From NCBI GenBank assembly GCA_019448385.1, contig JAGTXO010000014.1:124001-188000 (forward strand): a stretch of 64,000 nucleotides of DNA, in the 5' to 3' direction. A program made the translations under genes and the position numbers. Under the pieces are notes generated by a model. It was not told the DNA's origin and did not search any database. It worked only from the letters and a program-made list of their open reading frames with translations. How positions within the stretch are numbered: position 1 is the stretch's first letter; every line of letters starts with the position of its first letter. Shown piece by piece: positions 21,801 to 30,935 of the stretch. Source of the stretch: Diacronema lutheri (lineage: Eukaryota; Haptophyta; Pavlovophyceae; Pavlovales; Pavlovaceae).

Positions 21801-22101
21801 GCACGCGCAGGCGAAGTGGCAGGTCGAGTAAGGCGTGCGCGTCGCCTGCAGGCCACGCCCTGCGGCTCGCCGCCGCGGCCTGGAGCTCGACGCTGCACGC
21901 GAGCGCCTCCTGCCAGACGACGTGTCCGCCCTCGTCGCTCGCGCGCGCGCGCGTCTCGTACGCGCGCGCGGCGCCGACGGCGCACGAGGCGTAGCTGACG
22001 AGCGCGTACGCGTGTGTCGCTCCGCCCGGCTCGAGCACGACTGTCCGCGCGCGTAGGTTGGCCGCGCGATCCACGTGCACATGAACGGACCAGCCGCTCA
22101 T
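18823..22101 (-). CDS. TBC-domain Rab GTPase-activating protein
   Basis: A single intronless frame encodes 1,092 aa. Residues about 1-250 have a C2-like look (WSVHVHVDRAANLRARTV; FELVGECWLML). A disordered stretch follows that contains three GGGSCVRD repeats. The TBC domain lies at about 540-810: EWARLVAVGIPLELRQRVW, the arginine finger IEIDLPRTFP, and the glutamine finger in RGYTQSLNF. Both catalytic fingers are intact, so activity towards a Rab is expected. The C-terminal 200 residues, ending ALDFDGFARFVQRQP, recall degenerate EF-hands as in the TBC1D8/9 group. The stop is 89 bp from the PARP stop (convergent). The start was chosen to include the C2-like strand. Confidence 0.85.
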   Translation of the reverse strand: MSGWSVHVHVDRAANLRARTVVLEPGGATHAYALVSYASCAVGAARAYETRARASDEGGHVVWQEALACSVELQAAAASRRAWPAGDAHALLDLPLRLRVHAAPARAAAPDDGASGTTATEGAQGTWLARPLCASRRLLEEGASSRRPLCEPRRPWDDGAPSYVSRAVRQFELVGECWLMLDRRALGVPCWIGLLTPRAGLERAAHAGALAHARVAPRDACVAAATAGKGEHTRDALPAHAHVDGRELRGELLVRAWLVPTSPPAPLRPAGIVTAPHGAPAAPPRLSHPRAKPVVGMPGVADGASSCASGTSSCADTRAAPRDGHGGADSAAGVQTTSKRRGTASGSAADGARAFAKDGARDGGARRDAAAVAAAAVNGCDAHVWDGGGSCVRDGGGSCVRDGGGSCLRSSAASGLSTNDSTPASAWDGGAEGANGARSSTAEAERYDAYGFPRSGFSSAAPPPHATPRGHGATWPPSAGRALGMQPAVRTGALDALDYEHARATAHRLHLRWERQSAAWFDTLTSVPRAPADAVLPTGVAPAKSVAGVAPRGRGAQEEWARLVAVGIPLELRQRVWADFSGASELRARADACARLCARAGTYAQLVARLGEVGSEHVQQIEIDLPRTFPEHRAFGHADAHAPLRRVLCAFALRDPARGYTQSLNFVAAFALLFSDEESAFWLLCAIAERLLPCHYTHGMLGVQLDNALFDALARAQPRLAGAVARLDALDAELALVSTPWFMGLFTTALPAECALRVWDLAFFHGADALMAVALAILSARADALQRCTQLEAAYAALKDLDDIGADVDAFIALVVSHLRAIRAHGGAPLAKLRAAHLRSVRLQHRRLELARLAHDLAREHGAPVGALLRTVDALPDDAFGGLALGDGDGDCDGDGDRDGALISHTWVALASRLLSPCWRDGRLARRLCEALAQRAHAQPRLLDALRAALAPAPDERLRLVFRAYASARAVSAHTCAAAAPAANAVVNAPASGTGRDARVLCERDVASLVADAAALVCTAPRGDKTAGATDAAESAEHERTGGAYAQLALGIADGSDAARRGGESVELTALDFDGFARFVQRQPHLLELLLA
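20884..20955 (-). repeat. 24-bp triplicate inside the TBC gene
   Basis: Three near-identical 24-bp units at 20884, 20908 and 20932 encode three in-frame GGGSCVRD-type octapeptides in the disordered region. Confidence 0.85.
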
Positions 22102-22700
22102 TCAAAATGGGGCGCCATGCTGTGCGGAGCTCGCCAGTGGCCGCGCCTGTGGCTTGCCAGTGGCTGGCACTCCGCCGCCGAGTGCCGGCCAGCTTGTCCT
22201 CTGCGCCGCCCGCACACCGGAAGGCCGACGGCAGGGAAAGCATGATCAGCGTGACGGCTAACAATCTCTGACGTGCTAGCCAGCCAAACGCATCGTCGCG
22301 TGACGCTGTGTGCACGCAGAGCCGCCGCGGAGGCGCGAACCGAGTGACCGTCGAGTGTCAGCGCGAAGGCTTTTGCAAGAAGAGCGGCGTAGGCACACCG
22401 CGAGCGGCAGCGAGCGCAGCTGACTACATCGTCGTTAGCTTTGCGAAGACGCGACGAGCTCCCGGCATCCGCACGCGGCCGAGGGCCCGTGGCGGCGGCG
22501 GCGCCTTCGTACATACGGAGCTGGTGCTACTCGGTCCCCCGCAGCTGGTGCTGACCCCGCTGTTTTGACGTAAGCGCCGTTAGTATGTTCGTAAACGGCT
22601 CCTGTACTATCAATAGGCATTATGGAGGGCTAAGGATTGATTTGAAATGGGCCTTCTAGCGCGCTGCGTGAAGGTGCGCGTGTGAACGGGGCCAACCCGC
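22102..22700. other. Divergent intergenic region between the TBC and nucleoside hydrolase-TIR genes
   Basis: About 600 bp between opposite start codons. It contains a 58-bp element (22526-22583) repeated at 60502-60559, and a lower-GC stretch (22565-22660). No coding frame is convincing. Confidence 0.4.
22526..22583 (+). repeat. 58-bp dispersed repeat, copy 1
   Basis: This matches 60502-60559 at nearly all positions, sharing CCCCCGCAGCTGGTGCTGAC, CCCCGCTGT and TGACGTAAGCGC. Both copies are in plus orientation a short way upstream of a plus-strand start codon (here 117 bp). It contains an acceptor-like CCCCCGCAG and a donor-like GTAAGC about 25 bases apart, so it could be a 5'UTR mini-exon. 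It could also be a promoter element (TGACGTAA resembles a bZIP site) or a small mobile-element remnant. Confidence 0.7.
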
Positions 22701-25700
22701 ATGCTCGGCGTGGCGGGCGTGATGCGGAGGAGCCAGCGGGCTCGCGCGCTCGGCTTCGTGCTGGTGACCGATCCCGGCCCAGACCCGGGTGCGCGCACGC
22801 GCGCGCCATCTTGCCGGCGCGCCCGTGGCGCGCTCGGTCATCACGCTGCGCGGCTCGCGAGGATTGGCGTGCGTTCGGCGCGCACGCGGCGGGCACGCGC
22901 GGGTCAAATTTCTCCCAGATGCGTGCCGTGTCCCACGCACACGGCCTTCACCTTAGCCCCGCCACGCGCGCGCGCCTATCGCCCGCCAGACGACATCAAA
23001 GCGCTGCTCGTCGCCGCGGTGCTGCACCGCCACGGCCGAATCGTCCTGCGCGCGGTCATTGCGAACGGCGGGCAGCAAGCCGACCTGCGCGCCAAGCTCG
23101 CGCGGTGCGTGCTCGACCACGTCGGCGTGCTCGACGTGCCCGTCGGCATCGGCTCGGCGGGCAGCGAGTATTCGGCGCAGGCGCACGAGTACCAGCTCGA
23201 GGGCTTTGAGGAGGTGGACGTGCGCCGTCTGCATGACGGCAATCAGCTGCTGCTCTCGACGCTTGACGACGCCGCAGCGCAATCGCTCACGCTTGTGCTC
23301 ATCTCGTCGCTGCGAGATGCTGCGGACGTGATGGCGTCGCACGCCGCGCTCTTCCGCGACAAGGTCGCGTCCGTGACCGTGATGGGCGGGCTGCAACCGG
23401 ACGAGAGCGCGCCGTTTGGATGGGCACCCGACTCGTCGGTGAACAACAGCTTCGACATGGCCGCCGCCGAGTTCGTCTACAATTTCTGCTTCGCGCATGG
23501 CCTGCCGATGACCGTGATCTCGCGCCACGCGGTGCCGATGCTGCCGATGCAGCTCGCGCGCTCTTTCGCCGAGCGCAAGAGCTGCGAGCTGCTGCGCTAC
23601 CTCGCGTCCGCGCAGTCCCTCGGGCTTGAGGGGCTGTGGCAAAAGCTGTGCGAGGGCAAGCTGCCGCCGCGCTGCTCCAAGCAGTGGTACTTTGAGACCT
23701 TCTGCGGCGCAGCTCCGTTTGACGAGAGTGGCGTGGATGATTTTGACGAATCCGTCGACATAATCCAGCAGCTCAACGGGTGCGTGCCCGCACGCACGCC
23801 CGCACGTCCGCCCGCGCGCCACCCGCGCGTCGCCGCGCTCACGCGCCGCGCACGGCCCTGCCTCGCGCGCCGCGCTCCGCGCGCCAGCTTTGTAAAGCCG
23901 TACGACGTACTCGCGCTGATGGCCGCCCTCCCTCTCACGTCGGAGCTCTTCGCATGTCGATGCGAGCTCTTCATCGTGCGCGGCACGACGCACAGGCTGC
24001 TGCTGCGCGCCGAGCACATGATCCCGGGCGAGCACGTGCACCGGCTGCTGCGCGAGACCTACCACGAGGTCGTGCTCAACTCCATGGATGTGCGGCAGGC
24101 CGCGATGGCGTTTGGCGCGGACGGCGCGCGCCCGCCGCAGCCGGGCCGCGACCCGTCCAACTCACCCAATTCGACGCAGCGGCACCCATTGCAGCTGCTG
24201 CGGGGCGGGCGGGGCTTGTCCGCCGGCGGCGCTGCGCTGGCCGAGGTGAGGCACGCGCGCATGGCGATTACACGCAGCGCGCGCCGCTCGGCGCCCGGTG
24301 CGCCTGGCCGCCGGCCGTCGCCGCCTCCCAGCCCTGTCGCCGCCGCGCACGCCAACGCGAGCGGCGACCGCCGCGCGGGCTGGCACGAGGCGGGCAGCGA
24401 CGTGGAGGACGTGTTGTCGCTTTCTGCGCGCATGCTCCGCCTCCGTGCCGCCAACAGCCCCGGCCTGTTCTCCTTCACGGACACGACGGACACGACGAGC
24501 ACGGACGCGCGCGTCGGTGGCCAGAGCGCCGCCTGCTCCGCCGACTTTGACCGCACGATGGAAGCCGACATTGTCAATCGGCTGCACAAGGCGTTGGACG
24601 AGGCGCGCGAGCAGCACGTCAAGGTGGTCTCGACCACGCGCGCCGTCGCCTCCGCCCTCGCGCTCAGCGCCCTCGCCGCGCTCATCCTCGACGTCGCGCA
24701 TGCGCTCGGCGTGCCGCCGCCCGTCGCGCTCGTCCCGTTCGGCGCAGCCGCCACGCCGTCGAGCGCCGAGTCGCTCGCGTGGCGGCACGCGGCGTGCGTG
24801 CTGCTGCTTCTGCTCACGATGCCGCTGCTCATCCTCACGGTGCAGCCACGCCAGTCGCACCTGCTGCAAAGCCGCCTCGCCGTCGTGAGCGCCCTCCTTG
24901 TCGCGCTGCTCGCCCTCGCCGCGTCCGTCGCGCGCATGACCGCCGAGCGCGACATCGCCGCGCAGCTCGATGCACACCTCGGCGGCACGGGCGCGGCGCG
25001 CGCGGTGGACGGCGGTGGCGCCGGCCGCGCCGGCCGCGCGACCGTCGGCGCCGACCGCGCGAGCGCGCGCTGCGTCGCGTCCGCGCTGCTCGCGGACGCG
25101 CCCAGCCCGCTCGGCTCGCGGCTGGGCACCGCCGTGCTCGCACTGACGTGGACCGCGCACTGTGGGCGCGTGCACGCGCTCGACGCGGCGCTCCTGTCGC
25201 TGAGCAGCGCGCGGCTCTTGTGGCGCTGCGCGAGGCACTGGCACCACGGCCCGCGCCTGCTCGACGCCACTTGGGCCGCCATCGGCGTGACGAGCGTTGT
25301 TGTAGGTGTCACGACGCTCTGTTGCCGCTCAGCCATCCTGGGCGCGATCAGGCCGTGCGCGCGCGGCGGCACGCGCGCGCCGTCCGCCGCGCACCTGTCG
25401 GCGTTCGTCGCGGAGGGTCTGCTCGCCATCGCGCTCGGCGTCGCGCTCTCATGGCCTGCGTCGCGCCGTCGCTTGCAGGCGGCGGTTGCGCGCGCGACTG
25501 GCAACGTGGGCACCTACGCCCCGCTCGCGCCGCTCATTGGCTACGGGTGCGTTTCGTCGGGCGAGATCGAACCGGAGGAGCTGTATGCCGAGGCGATGCG
25601 CACGTTCGCGCCCGTTGAGCTCGACGCCGGCCTTCGAGCGTGCCTCGGCGAATCACTCACCCCGCGCTCTTGGGCCGAGCGGCGCGCTGCGCCGCGGTCG

Positions 25701-26604
25701 GCGCTTGCCGCCGCGCGCGCGCGCGACGACCGGGCCGCGGGCGCCGACCAGCGCGGCAGCGCGGCGCGCGGCGCGCGCGGCGAGCCCGTCGGCGCGACCT
25801 CGCGCAGCGGCGAGCACGCGCCGTGCGCGGTGAGCGGCGAGAGCGCCATCGCCGACTACTACGTGTGCCACTCGTACGGCGCGCGCGCGCGCGCGCGCCT
25901 TCGCCCGCGCCCCGGACCGCGCTCGCCCGCGCCCCGGACCGCGCTCGCCTGTGCCCCGGACCGCGCCCTCCCGCGCCGGCCGCTCAGTGACGCCCCGCCG
26001 TGCGCGACGCCGCGCCGTCAGGTGGGACGACGACTGTGAGTGGAAGGTTCGCGCCCTGCGCGCGTGGGGCGAGCGGCGCGAGCGCGAGCTGGGGCGCGCG
26101 CCGACGCTGTGGCTCGATGCGCTGTGCGCCGACCTGAGCGTCGAGCCACACAAGCTGCTGCAGCACATGCCAATCTATCTTGCAAAGTGCAAAAAGCTGT
26201 TACTTTTGTGCGGACCGACGGTTGTCGACCGGCTGTGGTGCGTCACGGAGCTCTTCTGCTGGCGCGCGATGGGCGGGAAGCAGCTCGACGTCGAGATCGT
26301 CCTCGTCGCGCCGCCGGGCGAGTCGGCCGAGCTCGAGCGCATCGTCGCGCGCTTCGATGCCTTCCACGTCATGTACTGCCAAGCGACTTACGAAGAGGAC
26401 CAGGTGCGCATGGAGCATGCCGTCGAGCTCGCGACCGTCACGCGCTTCAATGACCGCGTGCGCTGGTTCTACCCGCTCATTCAGGACGCCGTGCGCGCTC
26501 GCCGCTCGCTCGCACGACGGCCGAGCAGCCAGGCTGGGAAGGGTCCGGCCGACACTGCCGGCGCCGCGGGCGCTCTGGACGAGGTGGGTGCAGAGCAGCG
26601 CTGA
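22701..26604 (+). CDS. Nucleoside hydrolase - six-TM - TIR-like fusion protein
   Basis: Four exons (22701-22788, 22990-23779, 23888-25882, 26022-26604) give 1,151 aa. Residues about 16-420 are an inosine/uridine-type nucleoside hydrolase. Splicing rebuilds the Ca/ribose motif LVTDPGPDPDDIKALL; VTVMGG, NNSFDMAAAEF and KPYDVLALMAALP follow. About six membrane segments lie at 545-825. The C-terminal 200 residues form a TIR-like domain: DYYVCHSY, PTLWLDALCADLSVEP, LLLLCG and RLWCVTELFCWR, whose WCxxEL Glu matches the catalytic Glu of NAD-cleaving TIRs. Donors are GTGCGC, GTGCGT and a GC donor inside a GCGCGC run (exact position ambiguous). Function is unknown; NAD or nucleoside N-glycosidic cleavage at a membrane is inferred. 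Confidence 0.8.
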
Positions 26605-26660
26605 GTTGACGCGCCCGCACGCCGGCGTGCAGAGCAGCGCTGGGTGCAGAGCAGCGCTGC
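26587..26660 (+). repeat. 16-bp GTGCAGAGCAGCGCTG triplicate at the gene 3' end
   Basis: Three copies begin at about 26587, 26621 and 26643. The first covers the last codons and stop of the nucleoside hydrolase-TIR gene, the others lie in its 3' flank. This is local duplication around a stop codon. Confidence 0.7.
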
Positions 26661-26751
26661 AAAAGCCTCATGTTGTATATGTATGTGCTCAAGGCTTGGG
26701 CCGCGGGCAATACTGTCTTTCGAACTGACTTCTAGCCACGCGGTCTCGTCT

Positions 26752-28566
26752 TCAGGCCATGTCCGGTTGCTCGTGCTCGCGGTGGCGGAGCGCCGCTTCC
26801 TCGCGCCGGTCGGCGTCGCGCACGAGCCGGCGCAAGATCTTGCCCGACGCCGACTTTGGGATCTTGTCGGTCAGCTTGACGCCTCCGCGCAACCGCTTGT
26901 GCGGCGCCATGCGGCCGGCCACCCAGTCGACGATCGCGTTGGCCTCGGCGCGCGGCGCGCGCGCGCTGTGCGCCTCTCGCAGCACAACGTACGCGCGCGG
27001 CACCTCTCCGCCCTCCGCGTCCGCGAGCGGGATGACGGCCGCGTCGAGCACGTCCGGATGCGTGAGCAACACGGCCTCGAGCTCGGCGGGCGCGACCTGA
27101 AAGCCCTTGAATTTGATGAGCTCTTTGGCGCGATCCGTGATCCAGATGAAGCCACCCTCGTCCACGCGCGCGACGTCGCCCGTGCGAAGCCACGTCGTGC
27201 CGTCGGCGGCGCGGACGAGGGTCCTCGCGGTCGCCTCGGCGTTGTCCAGGTAGCCGAGCATCACCTGCGGCCCGCTCACGAGCAGCTCGCCCTCCGCGCC
27301 GTGCGGCACGTCGACGATCTGCTCGTCGCCCTCGCCCTCGCCGCTCTCAGCGCTGTGGAGCTCGACGACGCGCACGAGCGTGGACGGGACGGGCGGGCCG
27401 ACTGAGCCGACGAGCGAGTCGCGCACCGCGTCGTCGGCCGGCCACGTGCCGAGAGGGCTGAGCTCGGACATGCCCCACGCCTGCTTGACGCGGCAGCCGA
27501 GCCTGAGCGCGCACGCGCGCTCGAGCTCAGCGTCGAGCGGCGCGGCGGCGGATGTGATCATCTGCAGCGACGACCAATCGACGCGCGCCGTCTCTTCAGA
27601 TTTGACGAGCGCGAGCAGGATCGGCGGCACGAGATAGGCGCGCGCTGGGCGGTACGCTCGCACCTGCCGGCAAAAAGTGGCCAGCTCAAAGCGCGTCGAA
27701 GTGACGAGCGGATGGCCGCGCCAAAGCATGAAGAGCACCGCGAGCGTGAACGCGTAGATGTGGTACTGCGGCAGCGGGCAGATGACGGGCGCGCCGTCGG
27801 GTATGAAGCGGCCCTCGGGCGCGATGAATTGCTGCATGTTGCTCGTGAGGTTGGCGTGCGAAAGCATCGTGCCCTTGGGCAGTCCGGTCGTGCCGGACGA
27901 GTACGGGAGGAGCGCGAGTGAGCTGCCGCGCACACAGGCCGCGGTGCGCGTGACGAGCGCCGCGCCGTGCCGCCAGTCGTCGAGCGCGGCTACGCCCGCG
28001 CCCACCGCGAACGGCGGCAGATCGGCGCTGCTCCCCGTGCACGCGACGGTGTGTACAGCGGAGAGCTCGCGCGCCGCGCCGAGGACGCGCTCGAGCGTCG
28101 ACGGGTGCGCGACCACGGCGCGCGCGCGTGAACCTTCAAGCTGTGAGCGCACTTCCGCCTGCGTGTACGCCGGGTTGGCCGGCGTGAGCACGGCGCCGAG
28201 CCGAAGGACGGCGAGTGCGACCGCGCCATAGTCGATGTGGTTGGGAGAGACGATCGCGACGACGTCGCCGGGGCCGATGCCGCGCGCCGAGAGCGCGCCG
28301 GCGATGTGCGAAACGTCGTGGCTCAGCTCGGCGAACGTACGCGCCTTTCCGGCCTCGTCGATCACGGCCACGCGGCCCTCCGCGGAGAAACGGGGCCACT
28401 CGGACGTAGCGAGGTCGGCGATGCCGACGTCCAGCGGCTCGATCGGCGGATAAGGCGAGCGCGTGACGCCCGCGCGAGTGAGCGCGGAGGCATTCACGCG
28501 CCTAAGCGGTGCCCAACGCGCCGCTCGGCGGAACGTCGCTGTCAGGCCCACCACCGCCGCGCGCAT
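26752..28566 (-). CDS. 4-coumarate-CoA-ligase-like acyl-CoA synthetase
   Basis: One intronless frame encodes 604 aa of the ANL adenylating family. The P-loop is LLPYSSGTTGLPKGTMLSHA, followed by QAWGMSELSP and the WLRTGDVARVDEGGFIWITD hinge region. KELIKFKGFQVAPAELE (A8 motif) and the catalytic lysine in PKSASGKILRR complete it. It adenylates a carboxylate and forms a CoA thioester. The layout matches plant and algal 4CL-like enzymes, whose substrates are often fatty or phenolic acids; the substrate here is unknown. The N-terminal 35 residues are Arg-rich without acids (FRRAARWAPLRRV), suggesting a mitochondrial or organellar leader. It diverges from the HORMA gene 116 bp away and converges on the nucleoside hydrolase-TIR gene. 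Confidence 0.9.
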   Translation of the reverse strand: MRAAVVGLTATFRRAARWAPLRRVNASALTRAGVTRSPYPPIEPLDVGIADLATSEWPRFSAEGRVAVIDEAGKARTFAELSHDVSHIAGALSARGIGPGDVVAIVSPNHIDYGAVALAVLRLGAVLTPANPAYTQAEVRSQLEGSRARAVVAHPSTLERVLGAARELSAVHTVACTGSSADLPPFAVGAGVAALDDWRHGAALVTRTAACVRGSSLALLPYSSGTTGLPKGTMLSHANLTSNMQQFIAPEGRFIPDGAPVICPLPQYHIYAFTLAVLFMLWRGHPLVTSTRFELATFCRQVRAYRPARAYLVPPILLALVKSEETARVDWSSLQMITSAAAPLDAELERACALRLGCRVKQAWGMSELSPLGTWPADDAVRDSLVGSVGPPVPSTLVRVVELHSAESGEGEGDEQIVDVPHGAEGELLVSGPQVMLGYLDNAEATARTLVRAADGTTWLRTGDVARVDEGGFIWITDRAKELIKFKGFQVAPAELEAVLLTHPDVLDAAVIPLADAEGGEVPRAYVVLREAHSARAPRAEANAIVDWVAGRMAPHKRLRGGVKLTDKIPKSASGKILRRLVRDADRREEAALRHREHEQPDMA

Positions 28567-28682
28567 TCTCGTGTGCAGCCCGAGCTGTCAAACGCGCCTC
28601 CGCATGCGCTCGCCGCCCAAATTGAAATCAACATAGGAGGAACCGCCCCCGCTAGCGGGATTTTGCAACGCGCTTCAAGCAC

Positions 28683-29919
28683 ATGCAGGCACAGAAAGTG
28701 CGCACGCCAGCGGCGGCGCAGCAGGTCGCGCAGCAGATGAGCGTGCGCGCGTCGACACAGGTGATGCAAACGGTGCTCGACCACGCCATTGCCGAGGTGT
28801 GCTACGCTCGCGGCCTCTTCACGCCGGAGGAGGACTTTGACGAGCCAGTGCCGATGCGCAAAGGACTCAAGCCGCAACGCAAGCTCAAGCACAACGAGAA
28901 CACGGCCGTGCTGCTCGGCTGGCTCGCTGACGGCGTGCGCCCTGCGCTCAAGAAGCAGTATTTGGACAAGGTGCTCTTCATCATCAGCGCTGACGAGGCC
29001 GGAGAGAAGGGTGTGCGCGCTCGCGCGCGTGGCTTCGCTGCCTGACGCTCGCGCTGGCGGTTGATGTCGCCTCGGCGGCCGTCGCACGCCGTCTCACGCG
29101 CACGCGCGCGTGCCGCAACGCGCCGCAGTGTTGGAGGTCTTCTCTTTCGAGTGCGAGTACAACGACGCGCCCAAGCACGACGACCACTGCTCCTCGACGG
29201 ACTACATCAACAACGCTGCAACGGGAATGCTCAATCTGCTCAGCGCGTACACCGAGGCGAGCGCGCCGCTGCCGAGTCTGCCGGTCTTTCTGCGCATCAA
29301 CCTGCTCTTCAACGAGCGCGCGCCCGCGGACTTCTCCCTCGGCCAGGCCTTCACCGCGCCCAAACCGTGCTACGGCACCGACCTCGAGTTTGTCGATAAC
29401 GCCGCTGCGCTCGACCTGCACGCGCCGGTGCGCACGCCGCACCAGACGCTCAAGACCAAGCTATTTACGACGAGCGTCGAAGGCCTCTGGCAGAATTCGG
29501 CGCAGCTCGCCGGAGGCCGCCTGCCACTCGGCGAGACCGCGCGGACGCTTGCGCCCAACCGCCGCCCACCGCACAACGGTGCCTCTTCACCGACGTTCGG
29601 CAACTCAGCATCGCAGCAGGCTGGCAGCAGCCAGGGCAGCGCGGTCGCGCGCTCGTCCAAAGCGGCGCTCGCGCGGCTCTATCAGGACGCCGAGGACTAC
29701 TGCTGTTCGCTCGACGCGGGCGCGGAGGTCAACGCGGTCACGCTGCAAGCGAACGTTGGGGGGATGAAATCTCTCGACGCATGCATGATTATGGTACGCC
29801 TCGAGACGAACGGCATCATCAGCGCCTTTGACGCCAAGCTCGGCGCGCGCACGGTCCTCGCGCGGCCAGCTCCCGCGGACGAGGCGCGCGCCCCGCGCGC
29901 GGGATCGGCGAAAAAGTAA
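28683..29919 (+). CDS. HORMA-domain protein (Hop1/ASY1/HORMAD-like)
   Basis: Two exons (28683-29010, 29129-29919) join in frame (phase 1, donor GTGTGC) to 372 aa. The HORMA domain covers residues about 20-230: MQTVLDHAIAEVCYARGLF, TAVLLGWLADGVRPALKKQYLDKVLFII, then VLEVFSFECEYND, with LPVFLRINLLFNE near its end. The C-terminus is Ser/Gln-rich and probably disordered. Proteins of this shape load on meiotic chromosome axes; Mad2 and Rev7 relatives are shorter. Its presence implies the capacity for sexual recombination in this lineage, an inference from the family. No zinc finger or SWIRM domain was seen. Confidence 0.8.
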
Positions 29920-30084
29920 AGGTTTGTACCGTTGGCGACGGCGCACCTCTGAGCCAGGCTCGCCGGTCACCCGAATGCACCTCTGAGAGCAGAGGCACGG
30001 GCAATCCTCGGTGCACCTCTGGGCCAGGTCCAACGGTCTTTCCCGCCCGGCCTGGCGCCAACGGTGGTGGTACCGTGGCGGCTC
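29920..30084. repeat. Short direct and inverted repeats between convergent genes
   Basis: The 165-bp gap between the HORMA and cyclophilin stops carries three copies of GCACCTCTG(A/G)G with related flanks (about 29941, 29975 and 30011). It also has an imperfect inverted pair (GTACCGTTGGCG and CGCCAACGG). These may form hairpins near both 3' ends; a terminator or poly(A) role is speculative. Confidence 0.45.
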
Positions 30085-30930
30085 TCAGAGCTCCGTCCTG
30101 GCGTCCTTGTCCACGACAACCGCAGACACGATTTCGATCCGCTCTTTGGGCATCACAAAGATGCCCTCGCGCTTTGTCTCCACGTGCTCGAGCGCTTCAA
30201 GCACGCCGATCCCGTCAAGGACGCGGCCAAAGACGGTGTACTGCTGATCGAGGTGCGGCGCCTTGCCGAGGAGCATTGAAAACGACGAGCCGCCTGAGTC
30301 TGGGTCCGCCATCCGGCCCATCGAGAGGATGCCCTTGACGTGCCGCACGGGCGTGAACTCGCCCGGAACGGTCTTTGCCGCCTCCGCAACGCACTCGGGC
30401 GAGAGCTCCTTGATCACCGCGCCCTGGTAAATGGACTGAACCTGAGCGCGCCACGGAATGGCGGTAGGTCGCGCACCGCGCGTTGCCCAGTGATGAGCGC
30501 ATGCCCGTGCGAATGGTGCGCCGCGTGGCGCGGCGCGGCGCGGCGGCGCGCCCACCTGCGCGACAAAGCCGCGGTCGACTCGAAATATGTGGTTCGTATC
30601 GTAGCAGCCGAGGCGGAAGAGCTGCAGGATGTGCTTCACAGTCACTGGTGCGGCGTTCGGATAGAAGCCCAGCGTGATCGTGCCGTACCCCGCGACATCC
30701 ATGATGACGCGCTCGTCGCCGAGCTCGGTCAGGCTCTCGTCGATTGGTGGCGGGCAGGAGTTGCACGAGCGCGCGCATGCCGAGCGCATGAAGGCGCGAT
30801 TCTTGTCACACTCGCCGCTCGCCGCCCAGTCCGAGCAGCTCGCGTCGTCATCGTCGCAACCATCTTGGGCTACGGCCGCGCCGAGCAGAAGCACGACGAC
30901 CGACGCCGACCGCCAACCTGAGCGTCCCAT
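30085..30930 (-). CDS. Secretory-pathway cyclophilin with ShKT domain
   Basis: Two exons (30930-30556, 30441-30085; donor GTGGGC, phase 0) give 243 aa. A signal peptide (about 1-21) is followed by a six-cysteine ShKT module (CSDWAASGECDKNRAFM; CARSCNSC) and a cyclophilin-type peptidyl-prolyl isomerase domain. The core RVDRGFVAQ keeps the catalytic Arg, Phe and Gln. In the loop GGSSFSMLLGKAPHLDQQYTVFGRV the usual QFF and the cyclosporin-contact Trp are replaced by SFS and His, so drug binding and activity may be changed. There is no KDEL end. Its start codon is only 5 bp from that of the divergent giant gene. Confidence 0.85.
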   Translation of the reverse strand: MGRSGWRSASVVVLLLGAAVAQDGCDDDDASCSDWAASGECDKNRAFMRSACARSCNSCPPPIDESLTELGDERVIMDVAGYGTITLGFYPNAAPVTVKHILQLFRLGCYDTNHIFRVDRGFVAQVGAPPRRAAPRGAPFARACAHHWATRGARPTAIPWRAQVQSIYQGAVIKELSPECVAEAAKTVPGEFTPVRHVKGILSMGRMADPDSGGSSFSMLLGKAPHLDQQYTVFGRVLDGIGVLEALEHVETKREGIFVMPKERIEIVSAVVVDKDARTEL

Positions 30931-30935
30931 GGACG

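Noticed and set aside
22526-22583. 58-bp repeat as a spliced-leader RNA gene
   Set aside because: It has a GTAAGC donor-like site but no following Sm-site or snRNA-like structure that I could see, and only two copies here.
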